Assembly: GCF_024448505.1 (NCBI RefSeq)
Contig: NZ_JAMOHV010000002.1
Location: forward strand, 124,001 to 188,000
DNA length: 64,000 nt
Source: Stutzerimonas degradans
GTDB taxonomy: Bacteria; Pseudomonadota; Gammaproteobacteria; Pseudomonadales; Pseudomonadaceae
Reading direction: 5' to 3'
Shown: positions 1 to 9,315 of the stretch, in pieces
Layout of the letters: the number at the start of each line of letters is the position of its first letter
Numbering within the stretch: position 1 is the first letter of the stretch
The notes under the pieces: model-generated
Database searches by the model: none
What the model saw: only the letters and a program-made list of their open reading frames with translations
Told to the model about the DNA's origin: nothing
Made by a program: the position numbers and the translations under genes

Positions 1-658
1 GCGCGCCGTGCCGCACGAAGGTCGCCGAGATCGGCGCGCTGCGCTCGCTGAAGCTGACCGGCGCCGGCAGCCGCGAGAAGGTCTCCAGCCAGTAGCCGCG
101 CGCGGCGGCAGTCTTGTTTTGCGCATCGCGCTCGGCGTCCTCGGCGAGTACATCGGCATAACGGCCGAAGCCGCAGGCTGGTGCCGGTTCGCCGCGCACA
201 GCGGCGCCGTAGAGCTCGGCGATGCGCTGGTACAGCAGGTTGGTGCCGTAGCCGTCGAGGGCGATGTGGTGCACGCAGCTGTAGAGAAAATCCTGCCCCG
301 CCGCCCGCAGCAGGACGAAACGGCAGGCCAGCTCGCGCTCCAGGTCGAACGGCTGGCGGATGTCGGCCATCGCCCAGTCGCGCACCCAGGTTTCGGCGTC
401 GGCGAACGCCGGCACCTCCAGCTGCGCTACCGTCAGCGGCAGCTCGCAGGGGTCGAAGCACACCGTTTCGCCGTCGATCACATATAGCCCGCTGAGTGCC
501 TCGCACTCGCCCACCGCCTGCTGCACGGCGGCGATCAGCAGCGGCGCCTGCACCTTGCCGGCGAAGGCGATGCACTCGGCGGTGTTGAACATGGCGCGGT
601 CTTCGTTGAGCAGGTAGCCGTACCACAGGCCCTGCTGCGCATTGCCCAGCGGCCTCAT
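1..658 (-). CDS. entF: EntF-like non-ribosomal peptide synthetase, N-terminal condensation domain (3' end beyond window)
   Basis: This is the first 219 codons of an NRPS that would condense activated 2,3-dihydroxybenzoate with an amino acid to build a catecholate siderophore. The translation opens with MRPLGNAQQGLWYGYLL, which fits the first core motif of condensation domains. About 130 residues in, it shows HHIALDGYG, matching the catalytic HHxxxDG motif. The ATG overlaps the entB stop as ATGA (655-658), so the two genes are translationally coupled. The adenylation, carrier and thioesterase domains expected in EntF/DhbF lie outside the window, so the amino acid used cannot be read. The family call is firm; the exact siderophore is unknown. 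Confidence 0.88.
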   Translation of the reverse strand, partial: MRPLGNAQQGLWYGYLLNEDRAMFNTAECIAFAGKVQAPLLIAAVQQAVGECEALSGLYVIDGETVCFDPCELPLTVAQLEVPAFADAETWVRDWAMADIRQPFDLERELACRFVLLRAAGQDFLYSCVHHIALDGYGTNLLYQRIAELYGAAVRGEPAPACGFGRYADVLAEDAERDAQNKTAAARGYWLETFSRLPAPVSFSERSAPISATFVRHGA

Positions 659-1527
659 GCGGCACCTCCGTGCTGCTGGATCTGCGCCCACCAGCCGTTG
701 AGCGTCGGCGTCTTCGCCAGATCGGTGAAGCTCAGCTCCAACCCCTGCTCGCGCCACTCGCTGAGCAGCGACATCACCTGGATCGAATCCAGGCCGTAGT
801 CGAGCAGGTTCTCGTCCGGGTCGAACGGCTCGTCGATCTCATCGAGCATCGCCAGCAGGCGTGCCTGCAGCGCCTCGCGGGTCAGCCTCAGGCCTGCTGC
901 ATGCCCCAGCCCGAGCATCTCGCGGCATTCGATCACCCGCCCGCAGCGCGTGGCGATGTAATTCAGCGCCATCTGGTGGTCGGCCTGGCTGAAGTCGGCG
1001 ATGCCGTCGGCCAGCAGGAACGGCTGGATGTCGCGCATGAAGGCGTCGCAGGCGGTCATCAGGCAGCCGATGTGGCCGTAGATGCCCCCGATGATCAGCT
1101 GGTCGCGGCCCAGCTCGCGCAGCAGGTGTTCCAGCGGCGAGCGCTGGAAGGCGCTGTAACGCCATTTGACCAGCACGGTGTCGTCCGCCGCCGGCGCCAG
1201 GCCGGCGACGATGCCCTGACGCGCCGGATACTGGGTAATGCCGGGGCCCCACATATCGTTGAGCAGCGCCCGCTCGGCGTTGGCCTGCTGCCCCGGTTGC
1301 GCGGTGTAGACCACCGGGATGCCGAGCGCCTTGCAGCGCTCGCGCACGGCGGCCAGGCGCTCGACCAGCGCGGCGACGAAGGGACTGTCCTCGCCCCAGA
1401 AGTCGCAGAAGTAGTCCTGCATGTCATGGATCAGCAGCACCGCGCGCGCGGGGTCGACCGGCCACTGGACCTTGTTCACCGCCCATTCGCTGGGCAGGCT
1501 GTAGGGCGTGAGCGTGGGAATCGTCAT
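655..1527 (-). CDS. entB: isochorismatase / aryl carrier protein EntB
   Basis: This bifunctional siderophore protein of 290 aa is close to the E. coli EntB length. The N-terminal isochorismatase domain hydrolyses isochorismate to 2,3-dihydro-2,3-dihydroxybenzoate and pyruvate. It carries LLIHDMQDYF with the catalytic Asp at residue 35 and the EntB-like stretch LVKWRYSAF. The C-terminal aryl carrier domain has DYGLDSIQVM, where Ser248 is the expected phosphopantetheine attachment site. The gene sits between entE and the NRPS gene, with a 12-bp gap and a 4-bp overlap respectively. EntA, which would complete dihydroxybenzoate synthesis, is not in the window and may lie beyond the NRPS gene. Confidence 0.95.
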   Translation of the reverse strand: MTIPTLTPYSLPSEWAVNKVQWPVDPARAVLLIHDMQDYFCDFWGEDSPFVAALVERLAAVRERCKALGIPVVYTAQPGQQANAERALLNDMWGPGITQYPARQGIVAGLAPAADDTVLVKWRYSAFQRSPLEHLLRELGRDQLIIGGIYGHIGCLMTACDAFMRDIQPFLLADGIADFSQADHQMALNYIATRCGRVIECREMLGLGHAAGLRLTREALQARLLAMLDEIDEPFDPDENLLDYGLDSIQVMSLLSEWREQGLELSFTDLAKTPTLNGWWAQIQQHGGAA

Positions 1528-1539
1528 GGAGCGAAGTCC

Positions 1540-3165
1540 TTATTCAGTAACGGTCAGTTGTTCGGCGAGACGGCGGCGCAGGCGGGTCTTGTCGACCTTG
1601 CCCACCGCCGTCATGGGCAGCGCCGCGACCTGCTCGATGCGGTCCGGCAGCTTGTAGTCGGCCAGCCCGAGGCCACGCAGGTACTTGCGCAGGGCGACGG
1701 CCTTGAGCGTCGGGTCGCGGCTGACGATGAACGCGCAGCTCTTCTCGCCCATGCCCGGGTCCGGCATGGAAACCAGCGCGGCGTGGGTGACGGCCGGATG
1801 CGCCATCAGCAGGTTTTCCACTTCCTCGGCGGCGATCTTTTCGCCGCCGCGGTTGATCTGGTCCTTGATGCGTCCGACCACCACCAGGTAGCCGTCCGCG
1901 CGCAGCTGCACGAGATCGCCGGAGCGGTAGAAACCCTCGGCATCGAAGGCCTGGGCGTTGTGTTCCGGGCTCTGGAAATAGCCGCGGATGGTGTAAGGCC
2001 CGCGAGTCAGCAGCGCGCCGACCTGCCCCGGCGCGACCGGACGCCCATCGCGGTCGACCACCTTGACCTCGTCGTCCGGGCTCATCGGCCGGCCCTGGGT
2101 CAGGTAGACGTGCTCGTCGTCATCGTCCAGACGCGTGTAGTTGACCAGTCCCTCGGCCATGCCGAAGACCTGCTGCAGACGACAGCCGAGCACCACCGGG
2201 ATGCGCCGCGCCTGCGCTTCCGGCAGTCGGGCGCCGCCGACCTGCAGCAACCGCAGCGAGGCCAGCTCCGCCTCGTGCCCGGGCGCTGCCTGCAGCCACA
2301 GCGACAGCGCCGGCGGCACCAGCGCGGCGACATTGACCTGCTGCGCAGCGATCAGCGCAAAACAGCTGGCCGGACCGGGATCGGCCGCGAGCACCACGCG
2401 GCCGCCGGCGACGAACACGCCCAGCGCGCCGGGCGAGCTGAGCGGGAAGTTGTGCGCGGCCGGCAGTGCGCAGAGGTAACGGGTATCGCGGTCGAAACCG
2501 CACAGTTCGACGCTGCGCCGCACGCTGTAGTAGTAGTCGTCGTGGGTACGGGGGATCAGCTTCGGCGTGCCGGTGCTGCCGCCGGAGAGCTGGAAGAACG
2601 CCACCTCGTCGGCGGGCGTCGGCGCAAAGTCGCACCCGGCGGCCACCGGTTGCAGCCAGGCCGCCAGGCCGCGCTGCGCCAGACCGTCGGCATGCAGCAA
2701 GGCGGTGTCGATGCCGGCCAGCTGCTGCAGTTCGGCGAGAAACAGGTCGTCGTTCTGGAACAGCGGATGCAAACGGCTGGCGATCAGCAGGCGCGGACGG
2801 ATCTGCTCGGCATAGGCGCGCAGTTCCAGCCGGCTGTGGCTGAACAGCGCGTTGACTGGCGCAATCCCGGCCTTGAGCAGCGCGAAGAACACGATGTACA
2901 GCTCGGCCTGGTTGCCCAGCTGCACCAGCGCCCGGTCGCCCTGACCGAGGCCGTGATTGGCCAGTCGCTGGGCCAGGTTGGTGGACAATGCATCCAGCTC
3001 GGCGTAGCTCAGCTCGCGCTCGCCGCAGACCACCGCGATGGCCTCGGGCTGCGTTTCAGCCTGAACCGCGAGCATATGGCTGAGTGGCTTGCCCAGCCAG
3101 TAACCGGCCTGGCGGTAGCGCTCGGCGAATGCGTCCGGCCAGCGGGTGAACGGAATCAGGCTCAC
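1540..3165 (-). CDS. entE: 2,3-dihydroxybenzoate-AMP ligase EntE
   Basis: This stand-alone adenylation enzyme of 541 aa activates 2,3-dihydroxybenzoate and loads it onto the EntB carrier domain. Visible motifs are the phosphate-binding loop SGGSTGTPK (residues 194-202), YRSGDL, the hinge region [14 protein letters not shown] and the catalytic lysine in TAVGKVDK (Lys523). The frame stays open further upstream. I chose the GTG at 3163-3165 because it gives [10 protein letters not shown], which matches EntE N-termini, and because it overlaps the entC stop as GTGA. Longer versions would run far into entC. It is co-transcribed with entC, entB and the NRPS gene and presumably iron-repressed through the Fur box at 4359-4373. 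Confidence 0.94.
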   Translation of the reverse strand: MSLIPFTRWPDAFAERYRQAGYWLGKPLSHMLAVQAETQPEAIAVVCGERELSYAELDALSTNLAQRLANHGLGQGDRALVQLGNQAELYIVFFALLKAGIAPVNALFSHSRLELRAYAEQIRPRLLIASRLHPLFQNDDLFLAELQQLAGIDTALLHADGLAQRGLAAWLQPVAAGCDFAPTPADEVAFFQLSGGSTGTPKLIPRTHDDYYYSVRRSVELCGFDRDTRYLCALPAAHNFPLSSPGALGVFVAGGRVVLAADPGPASCFALIAAQQVNVAALVPPALSLWLQAAPGHEAELASLRLLQVGGARLPEAQARRIPVVLGCRLQQVFGMAEGLVNYTRLDDDDEHVYLTQGRPMSPDDEVKVVDRDGRPVAPGQVGALLTRGPYTIRGYFQSPEHNAQAFDAEGFYRSGDLVQLRADGYLVVVGRIKDQINRGGEKIAAEEVENLLMAHPAVTHAALVSMPDPGMGEKSCAFIVSRDPTLKAVALRKYLRGLGLADYKLPDRIEQVAALPMTAVGKVDKTRLRRRLAEQLTVTE

Positions 3166-4334
3166 ACGGCCTCCTTGTCGAGACCGAAGGCGGCGAGCAT
3201 GGTGCCGAGCTTGGTGCCGGTTTCGCGCCATTCCGCCTCCGGGCAGGACGCGCTGACCAGACCGGCGCCGGCGAACAGGCGCACGCGGGTCTGCTGGATG
3301 ATTCCGCAACGGATCACCACCGCCCATTCGCCGTTACCGGCGGCATCGCACCAGCCGATGATGCCGCCGAACACGCCACGGTCGAATGGCTCCAGCTCGG
3401 CGATCACCTGCTTGGCGGCAGCGGTGGGAAAACCGCACAGCGCCGGCGTCGGATGCAGCCGGCAAGCCAGGCGCAGCGCCGACAGCTCGTCCTGCAGCTC
3501 GCCGTCGATCCGGGTCGACAGGTGCCAGAGCCTGGCGGTCTTGAGCAGCGTTGGCGCCGGCGGGACGTTCAGCGTGCGGCACAGCGGGCGCAGCTGGCGT
3601 TCGAGATCGTCGATGACCAGCCGGTGCTCATGCTGATCCTTGGCCGAATCGAGCAGCGCGCGGGCGGCCTCCGCATCGGTCAGCGGGTCGAGCGACCGCT
3701 TGGCCGAGCCCGCCAGCGGATTGGTGCTGAACGCACGCCGGTGCTTGCGCAGCAGCAGCTCCGGACTGGCGCCGATCAGCACGCCCTCACCAGGCAGGTC
3801 GACCGCAAAGTGGTAGGCCTCGGGGTTCTGCTGGCGCAGGCCCTGGAAGATCGTCTGCGCGCAGGGCGGCTCGTCGAATTCGAGTTGCAGCAGACGCGAC
3901 AGCACGGCCTTGTCGATGCGGCCTTCACGCAGCAGATCCAGCGCCTGATTGACCGCATCGCAGAAGCCAGCGCGCCCCGGCTGCTCGATGCAGCTGCGCG
4001 CGGCGCCGCAGGGCAACCCGCAGATCGCGGTGGGCGGCGCGCTGGGCGGCAGGAACGCCAGATGCCGCGGCACGAAGAGTCGCGATGGCTGCGCCTTGTC
4101 GAAGGGAATCACCCCGACTACCGCGGGATTGCTCAGCCCGGCCCGACGCGCGTCGTCGAATGCCTGCTGCATGCTGCGCTCTAGCGCCTGTCCATCGTCG
4201 TCGCAGGGCAGGGTCAGCGAAGCGAAACAGCCGCTCGCCTCGACTCCGCCAGTCGGCGAATAAAACCGGAAACCAGGGTCAAAGATACGGCTCTGGCGGG
4301 CGCCAGAGAGTACTGCCTGAGCCCATGCGTTCAC
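3162..4334 (-). CDS. entC: isochorismate synthase EntC
   Basis: This chorismate-utilising enzyme converts chorismate to isochorismate, the first committed step of dihydroxybenzoate synthesis. The C-terminal half carries family signatures: [33 protein letters not shown] and RLFAGAGLV. Length is 390 aa with the start used here. I place the start at GTG 4332-4334 because it is preceded at 5 nt by TAAGGAGG (4340-4347), a near-perfect Shine-Dalgarno. The ATG at 4350-4352 would add six residues but would put that sequence inside the gene. It is the first gene of the operon. The Fur-like palindrome lies 25 bp upstream of the chosen start. Confidence 0.92.
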   Translation of the reverse strand: MNAWAQAVLSGARQSRIFDPGFRFYSPTGGVEASGCFASLTLPCDDDGQALERSMQQAFDDARRAGLSNPAVVGVIPFDKAQPSRLFVPRHLAFLPPSAPPTAICGLPCGAARSCIEQPGRAGFCDAVNQALDLLREGRIDKAVLSRLLQLEFDEPPCAQTIFQGLRQQNPEAYHFAVDLPGEGVLIGASPELLLRKHRRAFSTNPLAGSAKRSLDPLTDAEAARALLDSAKDQHEHRLVIDDLERQLRPLCRTLNVPPAPTLLKTARLWHLSTRIDGELQDELSALRLACRLHPTPALCGFPTAAAKQVIAELEPFDRGVFGGIIGWCDAAGNGEWAVVIRCGIIQQTRVRLFAGAGLVSASCPEAEWRETGTKLGTMLAAFGLDKEAV

Positions 4335-4339
4335 CGCGA

Positions 4340-4347
4340 CCTCCTTA
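4340..4347 (-). promoter_or_regulatory. ribosome-binding site that decides the entC start
   Basis: The minus strand reads TAAGGAGG, then five bases, then GTG (4332-4334). This is an almost ideal anti-16S match at ideal spacing, so GTG is favoured over the in-frame ATG at 4350-4352. Confidence 0.75.
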
Positions 4348-4358
4348 GCCATTCTTAA

Positions 4359-4373
4359 TCAGAATTATTATCA
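4359..4373 (-). promoter_or_regulatory. Fur box upstream of entC
   Basis: The minus strand reads TGATAATAATTCTGA. This matches the 7-1-7 Fur consensus TGATAATnATTATCA at all but two paired positions. It lies in an A/T-rich island of an otherwise GC-rich region, immediately upstream of entC. Iron repression of the entCEB-NRPS operon is the expected role. Whether it also acts on the divergent hydrolase gene (ATG at 4549) is open. Confidence 0.82.
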
Positions 4374-4548
4374 TTTGCATAGAAGGCGACGAATCTAGCC
4401 ACGCCGATCAGGTGCGTCAAATTATTTCGAGGGAATTTTTTGAATCGGCATGCATGCCAAAATGCCAGTACAAAGCGCGCGATCGAGCGCGAACTTCGGC
4501 AATCAACCGGCATCGAAATGGCGACATTCGATCGCTAAAGGAGTCGAA

Positions 4549-6111
4549 ATGCGCGACAGATGGAGCCCCGACGCTAACCAGTGCAATGCGCTACCAGGGA
4601 CCGGCGTGCGCCCCTCCGGCCGGCCGTGGCACCTGCGCGCCGGCGCGCTCGCGCTGCTCGCCACGGTCGCCACGGTCGCCGCGCTGCCCGCCTGGGCGAC
4701 GAACGGCACCTCGCTGGCCGAGCGCGACGCGCACAACAAACGCCTGAGCGAACAGTTGCAGCTGGCACCGAACGGGCAATCGGCCGCGCCGACCGCGCGC
4801 TACAACCACATCATCACCTTCGGCCAGTCGCTCGCCTCGGCGGCCGAAGGCTGGCCGGCGCTGTCGACCGAGGCGCGCTACGACAATCTGATGCTCGGCC
4901 AGGCGGTGCGCTCGGCGACCTTCAGCGGCGCGTCCTTCGAACCCGTCGGCCAGACAGCCTTCAGCCCGCTGCGCGCGGTGGTGCAGCGCAAGAGCGATGC
5001 GCGGATCATTCTCGAACCGGCGCAGGTCGCCCGGCTCGAAGAGCACGCCCAGGAGGAAGGCGAATCGGTGGATATCGGTGCGCTGAACATGGCGCGACGC
5101 CTGTATCTGCAAAAACGCGGCAGCGACGCCGATCCGCAGCACCTGTTCCTCGCCAGCAACGCAGCAACCTCCGGACGCTCCATCGCCCAGCTGTCGAAGA
5201 CCGGCGGCACCCACGAATACCGCCGCGTGCCGCAAGCCATGGACCAGGCGAAGGCGCTCGCCGACGCGGAGAACGCCAGCTATGCCGTCAGCGCGTTCTT
5301 CTGGATGCAGGGCGAGTTCGACTATTCACACACCAACGGCGGGGTGAACGACAAAACGCGCTACAAGCAGCTGGCACGCCAGTTGCGCGACGACCTCTAT
5401 GACGACACCCGCGCCATCACCGGGCAGTCACGAATGCCCGCCTTCATCAGCTATCAGACCGACGCCAAATCCTCGGTGAAGGACGGCTCGCTCGCGGTCG
5501 GCATGGCGCAATGGGAACTGGCACAGGAGGAGCCCAACTGGTTTCTCGCCGGCCCGGTGTACCCGTACGTCGACAAGGGCGTGCACCTGTCGGCCAACGG
5601 CTATCGCTGGTTCGGCCAGATGCTCGGCAAGGTCTACCACCGGGTCGTCGTCGAGGGGCGCAAATGGCAGCCGCTGGCGCCGCGTCAGGCCACCGTGGCG
5701 GGGCGCGAGATTCTGCTGGATTTCCACGTTCCCGAGCCGCCGCTGCAGTTCGCCGAACCCTACCTCGGCCACGTCGCGCGGCCGGTGAAGAACAAGGGCT
5801 TCATGGTCTATGACGACAAAGGCGAAGTGCCGCTGACGGCAGTGGAGATCGCCGCCGATACCATCGTTCGCCTGCGCGCCGGGCGCGAACTGGCCGGACA
5901 GCCGCGCGTCACCTACGCCAGTTTCCAGGTCGGTGGAGCCGGCCAGTTGCGCGACAGCGATGCCACGCAGGCCGATGCCAGCTACGAATACCTGCCGGAA
6001 CAGGGCATGCCCGAGGAGGCGAATATCCCCGCGCTGGTCGGTAAGCCCTACCCGTTGCAGAACTGGAGCATCGCCTTCGAGCTACTGGCAAGTCCCGTTC
6101 AGGCGCCCTAA
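4549..6111 (+). CDS. exported SGNH-type hydrolase, sialate O-acetylesterase-like
   Basis: The protein is a predicted secreted or periplasmic esterase of 520 aa. Residues 28-50 form a signal peptide ending PAWA with likely cleavage after Ala50, preceded by an unusually long hydrophilic N-terminus. The catalytic layout is SGNH-like: a nucleophile motif FGQSL (Ser94), the block WMQGE (residues 252-256), as in SASA/DUF303 esterases, and DKGVH (Asp342, His346). I chose ATG 4549 because AAAGGAG lies 5 nt upstream. An earlier ATG at 4450 lacks a ribosome site. The gene diverges from the Fur-controlled siderophore operon. Substrate is unknown; a link to siderophore or glycan de-esterification is only inferred from position. 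Confidence 0.7.
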   Translation: MRDRWSPDANQCNALPGTGVRPSGRPWHLRAGALALLATVATVAALPAWATNGTSLAERDAHNKRLSEQLQLAPNGQSAAPTARYNHIITFGQSLASAAEGWPALSTEARYDNLMLGQAVRSATFSGASFEPVGQTAFSPLRAVVQRKSDARIILEPAQVARLEEHAQEEGESVDIGALNMARRLYLQKRGSDADPQHLFLASNAATSGRSIAQLSKTGGTHEYRRVPQAMDQAKALADAENASYAVSAFFWMQGEFDYSHTNGGVNDKTRYKQLARQLRDDLYDDTRAITGQSRMPAFISYQTDAKSSVKDGSLAVGMAQWELAQEEPNWFLAGPVYPYVDKGVHLSANGYRWFGQMLGKVYHRVVVEGRKWQPLAPRQATVAGREILLDFHVPEPPLQFAEPYLGHVARPVKNKGFMVYDDKGEVPLTAVEIAADTIVRLRAGRELAGQPRVTYASFQVGGAGQLRDSDATQADASYEYLPEQGMPEEANIPALVGKPYPLQNWSIAFELLASPVQAP

Positions 6112-6113
6112 CG

Positions 6114-6818
6114 CTACCAGCCGAGGGTTTCTTTGAGGAAAGGAATGGTCAGCTTGCGCTGCGCCTGCAGCGAGGCCTGATCGAGGCGGTCGAGCAGCTC
6201 GAACAGCGCGCTCATGCTGCGCGCGCCACGGGTGAGGATGAAGCGGCCGACGTCGTCCGGCAGATTCAACCCGCGGCGCGAGGCACGCAACTGCAACGCA
6301 CGCAGCTTGTCTTCGTCGGATAGCTGCTGCAGCTGGAACACCAGCGCCAGACTCAGCCGCGATTTGAGGTCAGGCAACTGCACCGCCAGCTCCCGCGGCG
6401 AGGCATCGGCGGCCAGCAGCAGGCGTCGGCCGCTGTCGCGCAGCCGATTGAACAGGTGGAACAACGCCTCCTCCCACACCGCATTGCCGGCGATCGCGTC
6501 GAGATCGTCGAGACAGACCAGTTCGCACTGCTCGAGGTTGTCGAGCAACGCCGGGCCATACTCGGCGACCTCGGCCAGCGGCAGATAGACCGCCTGCTCG
6601 CCACGCTCCTCGACGCGCAGGCAGGCCGCCTGCAGCAGGTGACTGCGACCAACGCCGATACTGCCCCACAGATAGATCAGTTCGTCCGACCAGCCCGCTG
6701 CCGGCGAACAGAGGCGCTCGACATAGCCGAGCGCCGCGGCGTTGGCGCCCGGATAGAAGTTGGCGAAGGTGGCATCGTCGCGCAGACGCACGCCGAGGGG
6801 CAGCTGGATGGGTTTCAT
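6114..6818 (-). CDS. hda: DnaA regulatory inactivator Hda
   Basis: This AAA+ protein of 234 aa is related to DnaA domain III. With the beta clamp it stimulates ATP hydrolysis by DnaA after initiation. The N-terminal clamp-binding peptide QLPLGV is present near residue 5. The Walker A variant GSIGVGRSHLL, the Walker B stretch LVCLDDLDAI and a C-terminal arginine-rich sensor region are visible. The start ATG overlaps the stop of the upstream AI-2E-type permease gene by 4 bp, so the two are coupled. Gene order purMN / DUF2066 / permease / hda is a familiar pseudomonad arrangement. Confidence 0.93.
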   Translation of the reverse strand: MKPIQLPLGVRLRDDATFANFYPGANAAALGYVERLCSPAAGWSDELIYLWGSIGVGRSHLLQAACLRVEERGEQAVYLPLAEVAEYGPALLDNLEQCELVCLDDLDAIAGNAVWEEALFHLFNRLRDSGRRLLLAADASPRELAVQLPDLKSRLSLALVFQLQQLSDEDKLRALQLRASRRGLNLPDDVGRFILTRGARSMSALFELLDRLDQASLQAQRKLTIPFLKETLGW

Positions 6819-7912
6819 GGCTCGGATGGTGGTTCGGCCGCGACGGCGGCATGCTTTGTGTAAAGGTCCGAGAGTTTATAGAGATCATGCACATGGCGCA
6901 GCAGAACCATGATCACCGCCGCCACCGGCAGCGCCAGCAGCACGCCGGTGAAACCGAACAGCTGGCCACCGGCAAGCACCGCGAAGATCACCGCCACCGG
7001 GTGCAGCCCGATGCGATCCCCCACCAGCATCGGCGTCAGCAACATGCCCTCGAGCAGCTGGCCGACCGTGAAGACGGCCGCGATGCCCAGCAGCGGATAA
7101 GGCTCCAGGCCGAACTGGAACAGCACGGCGATCACCGCTGCGCCGAAGCCGACGACGAAGCCCATGTACGGCACGATGCTCGCCAGGCCGGCAAGCACGC
7201 CGATCAGCAAGCCAAGCTCCAGGCCGACCAGCATTAGGCCGCTGGCGTAGATCACCGCCAGCGCCAGCATCACCAGTAGCTGGCCACGCAGGAACGCGCC
7301 GATCACTTCGTGGCATTCGCCGATCAGCGTCATCACCACGTCCTCGCGGCGACGCGGCAGCAGGCTGCGCAGCTTGGCCATGATCAGGTCCCAGTCGCGC
7401 AGCAGATAGAAGCTCACCACCGGCACCAGCAGCAGGTTGCCGACCCATGCCAGCAACGCCAGGCTCGATGCCGTTGCCTGGCTGAGGATCACCCCGACGA
7501 GGTCGGTCGTGCTGCCCAGATGCCCGGACAGCGCCGCCTTCAGCTGGTCGAGTCGCCAGAAATCTTCCTCCAGGCCCAGCTGCTGTTGCAGCCAGGGCAG
7601 CGCCTGCTGCTGCAGCCAGTCCAGCGCCAGCGGCGCAAGTTGATAGAGATGCATCAGCTGCTTGCCGAGCATCGGCAGCAGCACCAGCAGGAGCAGCAAC
7701 AGCAGCAGGCTGAACAGCGTGAACACGGCGATCACCGCCCAGGTGCGCGACAGTTTGCAGCGCTCCAGACGGTCGACCAGCGGATCGCCCAGGTAGGCCA
7801 GCAGGATGCCCACCAGGAAAGGCGAGAGAATCGGCGTCAGCAGGTAGACCAACCAGCCGCACAGCAGCAGTCCGGCCAGCCACAGCCAGTGGTTGGAATC
7901 TTTCATGTTCAT
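6815..7912 (-). CDS. AI-2E family transporter / PerM-like membrane protein
   Basis: This inner-membrane protein of 365 aa has about eight hydrophobic segments and belongs to the AI-2E exporter superfamily. Evidence is the paired N-terminal helices (LWLAGLLLCGWLVYLLTPILSPFLVGILLAYLGDPLVDRLE pattern), the central amphipathic region, and the conserved tail block with PLLGIAAVFTVGQLLEGMLL and HPVAVIFAVLAGGQLFGF. Members move diverse small molecules or ions, and signal export is not implied. A second in-frame ATG two codons later (7904-7906) is equally plausible as start. It lies between the DUF2066 gene and hda in one operon. Confidence 0.85.
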   Translation of the reverse strand: MNMKDSNHWLWLAGLLLCGWLVYLLTPILSPFLVGILLAYLGDPLVDRLERCKLSRTWAVIAVFTLFSLLLLLLLLVLLPMLGKQLMHLYQLAPLALDWLQQQALPWLQQQLGLEEDFWRLDQLKAALSGHLGSTTDLVGVILSQATASSLALLAWVGNLLLVPVVSFYLLRDWDLIMAKLRSLLPRRREDVVMTLIGECHEVIGAFLRGQLLVMLALAVIYASGLMLVGLELGLLIGVLAGLASIVPYMGFVVGFGAAVIAVLFQFGLEPYPLLGIAAVFTVGQLLEGMLLTPMLVGDRIGLHPVAVIFAVLAGGQLFGFTGVLLALPVAAVIMVLLRHVHDLYKLSDLYTKHAAVAAEPPSEP

Positions 7913-7962
7913 TGCGCGGCGCCTTGCGGTCAGGAGACTTGAATAGAGGGTTGGAGTAGCGC

Positions 7963-9003
7963 CTACCAGCGGTAGCGCAGCACCGTATCGGGTGCAGGTT
8001 GCGCCGCCGGCGGTTGCTCCGGCGCTACCGGCGCCGCACTGGCATCAAGCGGTGCCGGCTCGGCCGGAACCTCTTGCAGATGCGCCAACTCCAGCTGAGC
8101 GCGCAACTGCTCGGGGCTGGCGGTCACGCGATAGACCAGACGGTCGCGTTCGACACTCAGCAGCGTGCCGCCGAGCGGCTGCAGCAGTTTGTCCAGCTCG
8201 GCGAAGCGGGTGATGTCTGCGCCGAGCACTTCCAGCGTCAGCTCCCTGGCTGCGCCCGGAGCAACGACATAGCGCGGCGCCAGGTATTGGCTCACCGCGA
8301 GCATCACTGCGTCGGCGACCGCCGCCTGGCTATCGCCCTTGGCCTGCCCGCTGCCGTGGGCATCGTTCAGCCAGAGATTCCAGTGCGCCTGCCAGCCTTC
8401 CTCAGCCTCACGCGCATGCACCGTCAGCAACGCATCGGCGGCGTAGCGTTCGGACGGTTCGCGCAGCGCCTGGGCGTCCGCGGCGGCGAGCGTTTCGGGC
8501 GTTGCCACGAGCTGTTCCTGCAGATCGGCCAGCGGCAGACGCAACGGCAGGCCGCGATGCCGAGCCGCGGCCTGCAGCGTGGTCGCGCCATCCTGCGCAT
8601 CGCCCAGCAGCTGAGTGCCATTGGCCGTCTCGCTCAACCACCATGCCAGCACTACCGGCCGATTGGCACCCCACAAGGCCAGGCCGGCCTCGCGCAGGGT
8701 GCGCTCGGTGGTGGCCGGATCGAACTCGACGACAATGCTGTCGCCCTCGTAGCTGTAACGGCTGATCAGCTTCTGCGGGTCCTTGCGCAGTTCGGCCAGC
8801 GCCGATTTGCCGGCGCTGCCGGCATCGCCGGTCAGGCGCAGCAACAGCGTATCGAAGGCTCGCTGCAACGCCTCGCCGCGCGCGTCGGCCTGCTGGCTGG
8901 GCACCGGCTCGCGCACCTGATAGAGCGTGCGCAGCGGTTCGGCGAACAGCGGCGACGCCGCGAGCGCGAGGCAGACGACGAGGAAACGGGAAACTAGGCG
9001 CAT
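7963..9003 (-). CDS. DUF2066 domain exported protein
   Basis: The 346-aa protein has a cleavable signal peptide (MRLVSRFLVVCLALAASPLFA) followed by a DUF2066 domain beginning LRTLYQVREPVPSQ. The C-terminus is rich in Pro and Ala (residues about 310-340). Function is not established for the family. The frame stays open far upstream, but the ATG at 9001-9003 is the only start that gives a signal peptide. It begins the minus-strand operon DUF2066, permease, hda, and is divergent from purM. Confidence 0.82.
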   Translation of the reverse strand: MRLVSRFLVVCLALAASPLFAEPLRTLYQVREPVPSQQADARGEALQRAFDTLLLRLTGDAGSAGKSALAELRKDPQKLISRYSYEGDSIVVEFDPATTERTLREAGLALWGANRPVVLAWWLSETANGTQLLGDAQDGATTLQAAARHRGLPLRLPLADLQEQLVATPETLAAADAQALREPSERYAADALLTVHAREAEEGWQAHWNLWLNDAHGSGQAKGDSQAAVADAVMLAVSQYLAPRYVVAPGAARELTLEVLGADITRFAELDKLLQPLGGTLLSVERDRLVYRVTASPEQLRAQLELAHLQEVPAEPAPLDASAAPVAPEQPPAAQPAPDTVLRYRW

Positions 9004-9315
9004 GGAGGGTTCTCGCGAGAGCGGCTGATCGCCGGCGGGGAACGGGAGCGCATACCTTAAACAGCCGCCGGATACCCGGCAACCGACACACGCCCGGCCT
9101 GTCGGCTGGGTCACCGCCGCGTCCGGTCGTAGCTGCCCACGCCGTGCGCCCCGGGCGGGATGGTCGCTGCGTGGCAAGCCTGATAAAATCGCGCGCTTTC
9201 CGCAGACCGACTCCGACGCCCCACCGCGGGCCGGAAATCCTGCGCCAGCCGAAGGCATGCTTCCACTGGCCGTCGCACGGTCGAAACCCGCACTCCTCTC
9301 ACAGGCCCGGACTCT
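9004..9315. other. 312-bp divergent intergenic region between DUF2066 gene and purM
   Basis: I see no gene here. It must hold promoters for both directions. A TGATAAAAT stretch at 9181-9189 could be the purM -10 region, but I see no convincing -35. No palindromic operator such as a clear PurR box stands out. Confidence 0.4.

Noticed and set aside
670-3636. A very long open frame (988 codons) on the plus strand opposite the siderophore genes
   Set aside because: It is an antisense shadow of GC-rich coding DNA. The minus-strand entB and entE frames carry clear catalytic motifs, while this frame is His/Gln/Arg-rich without domains.
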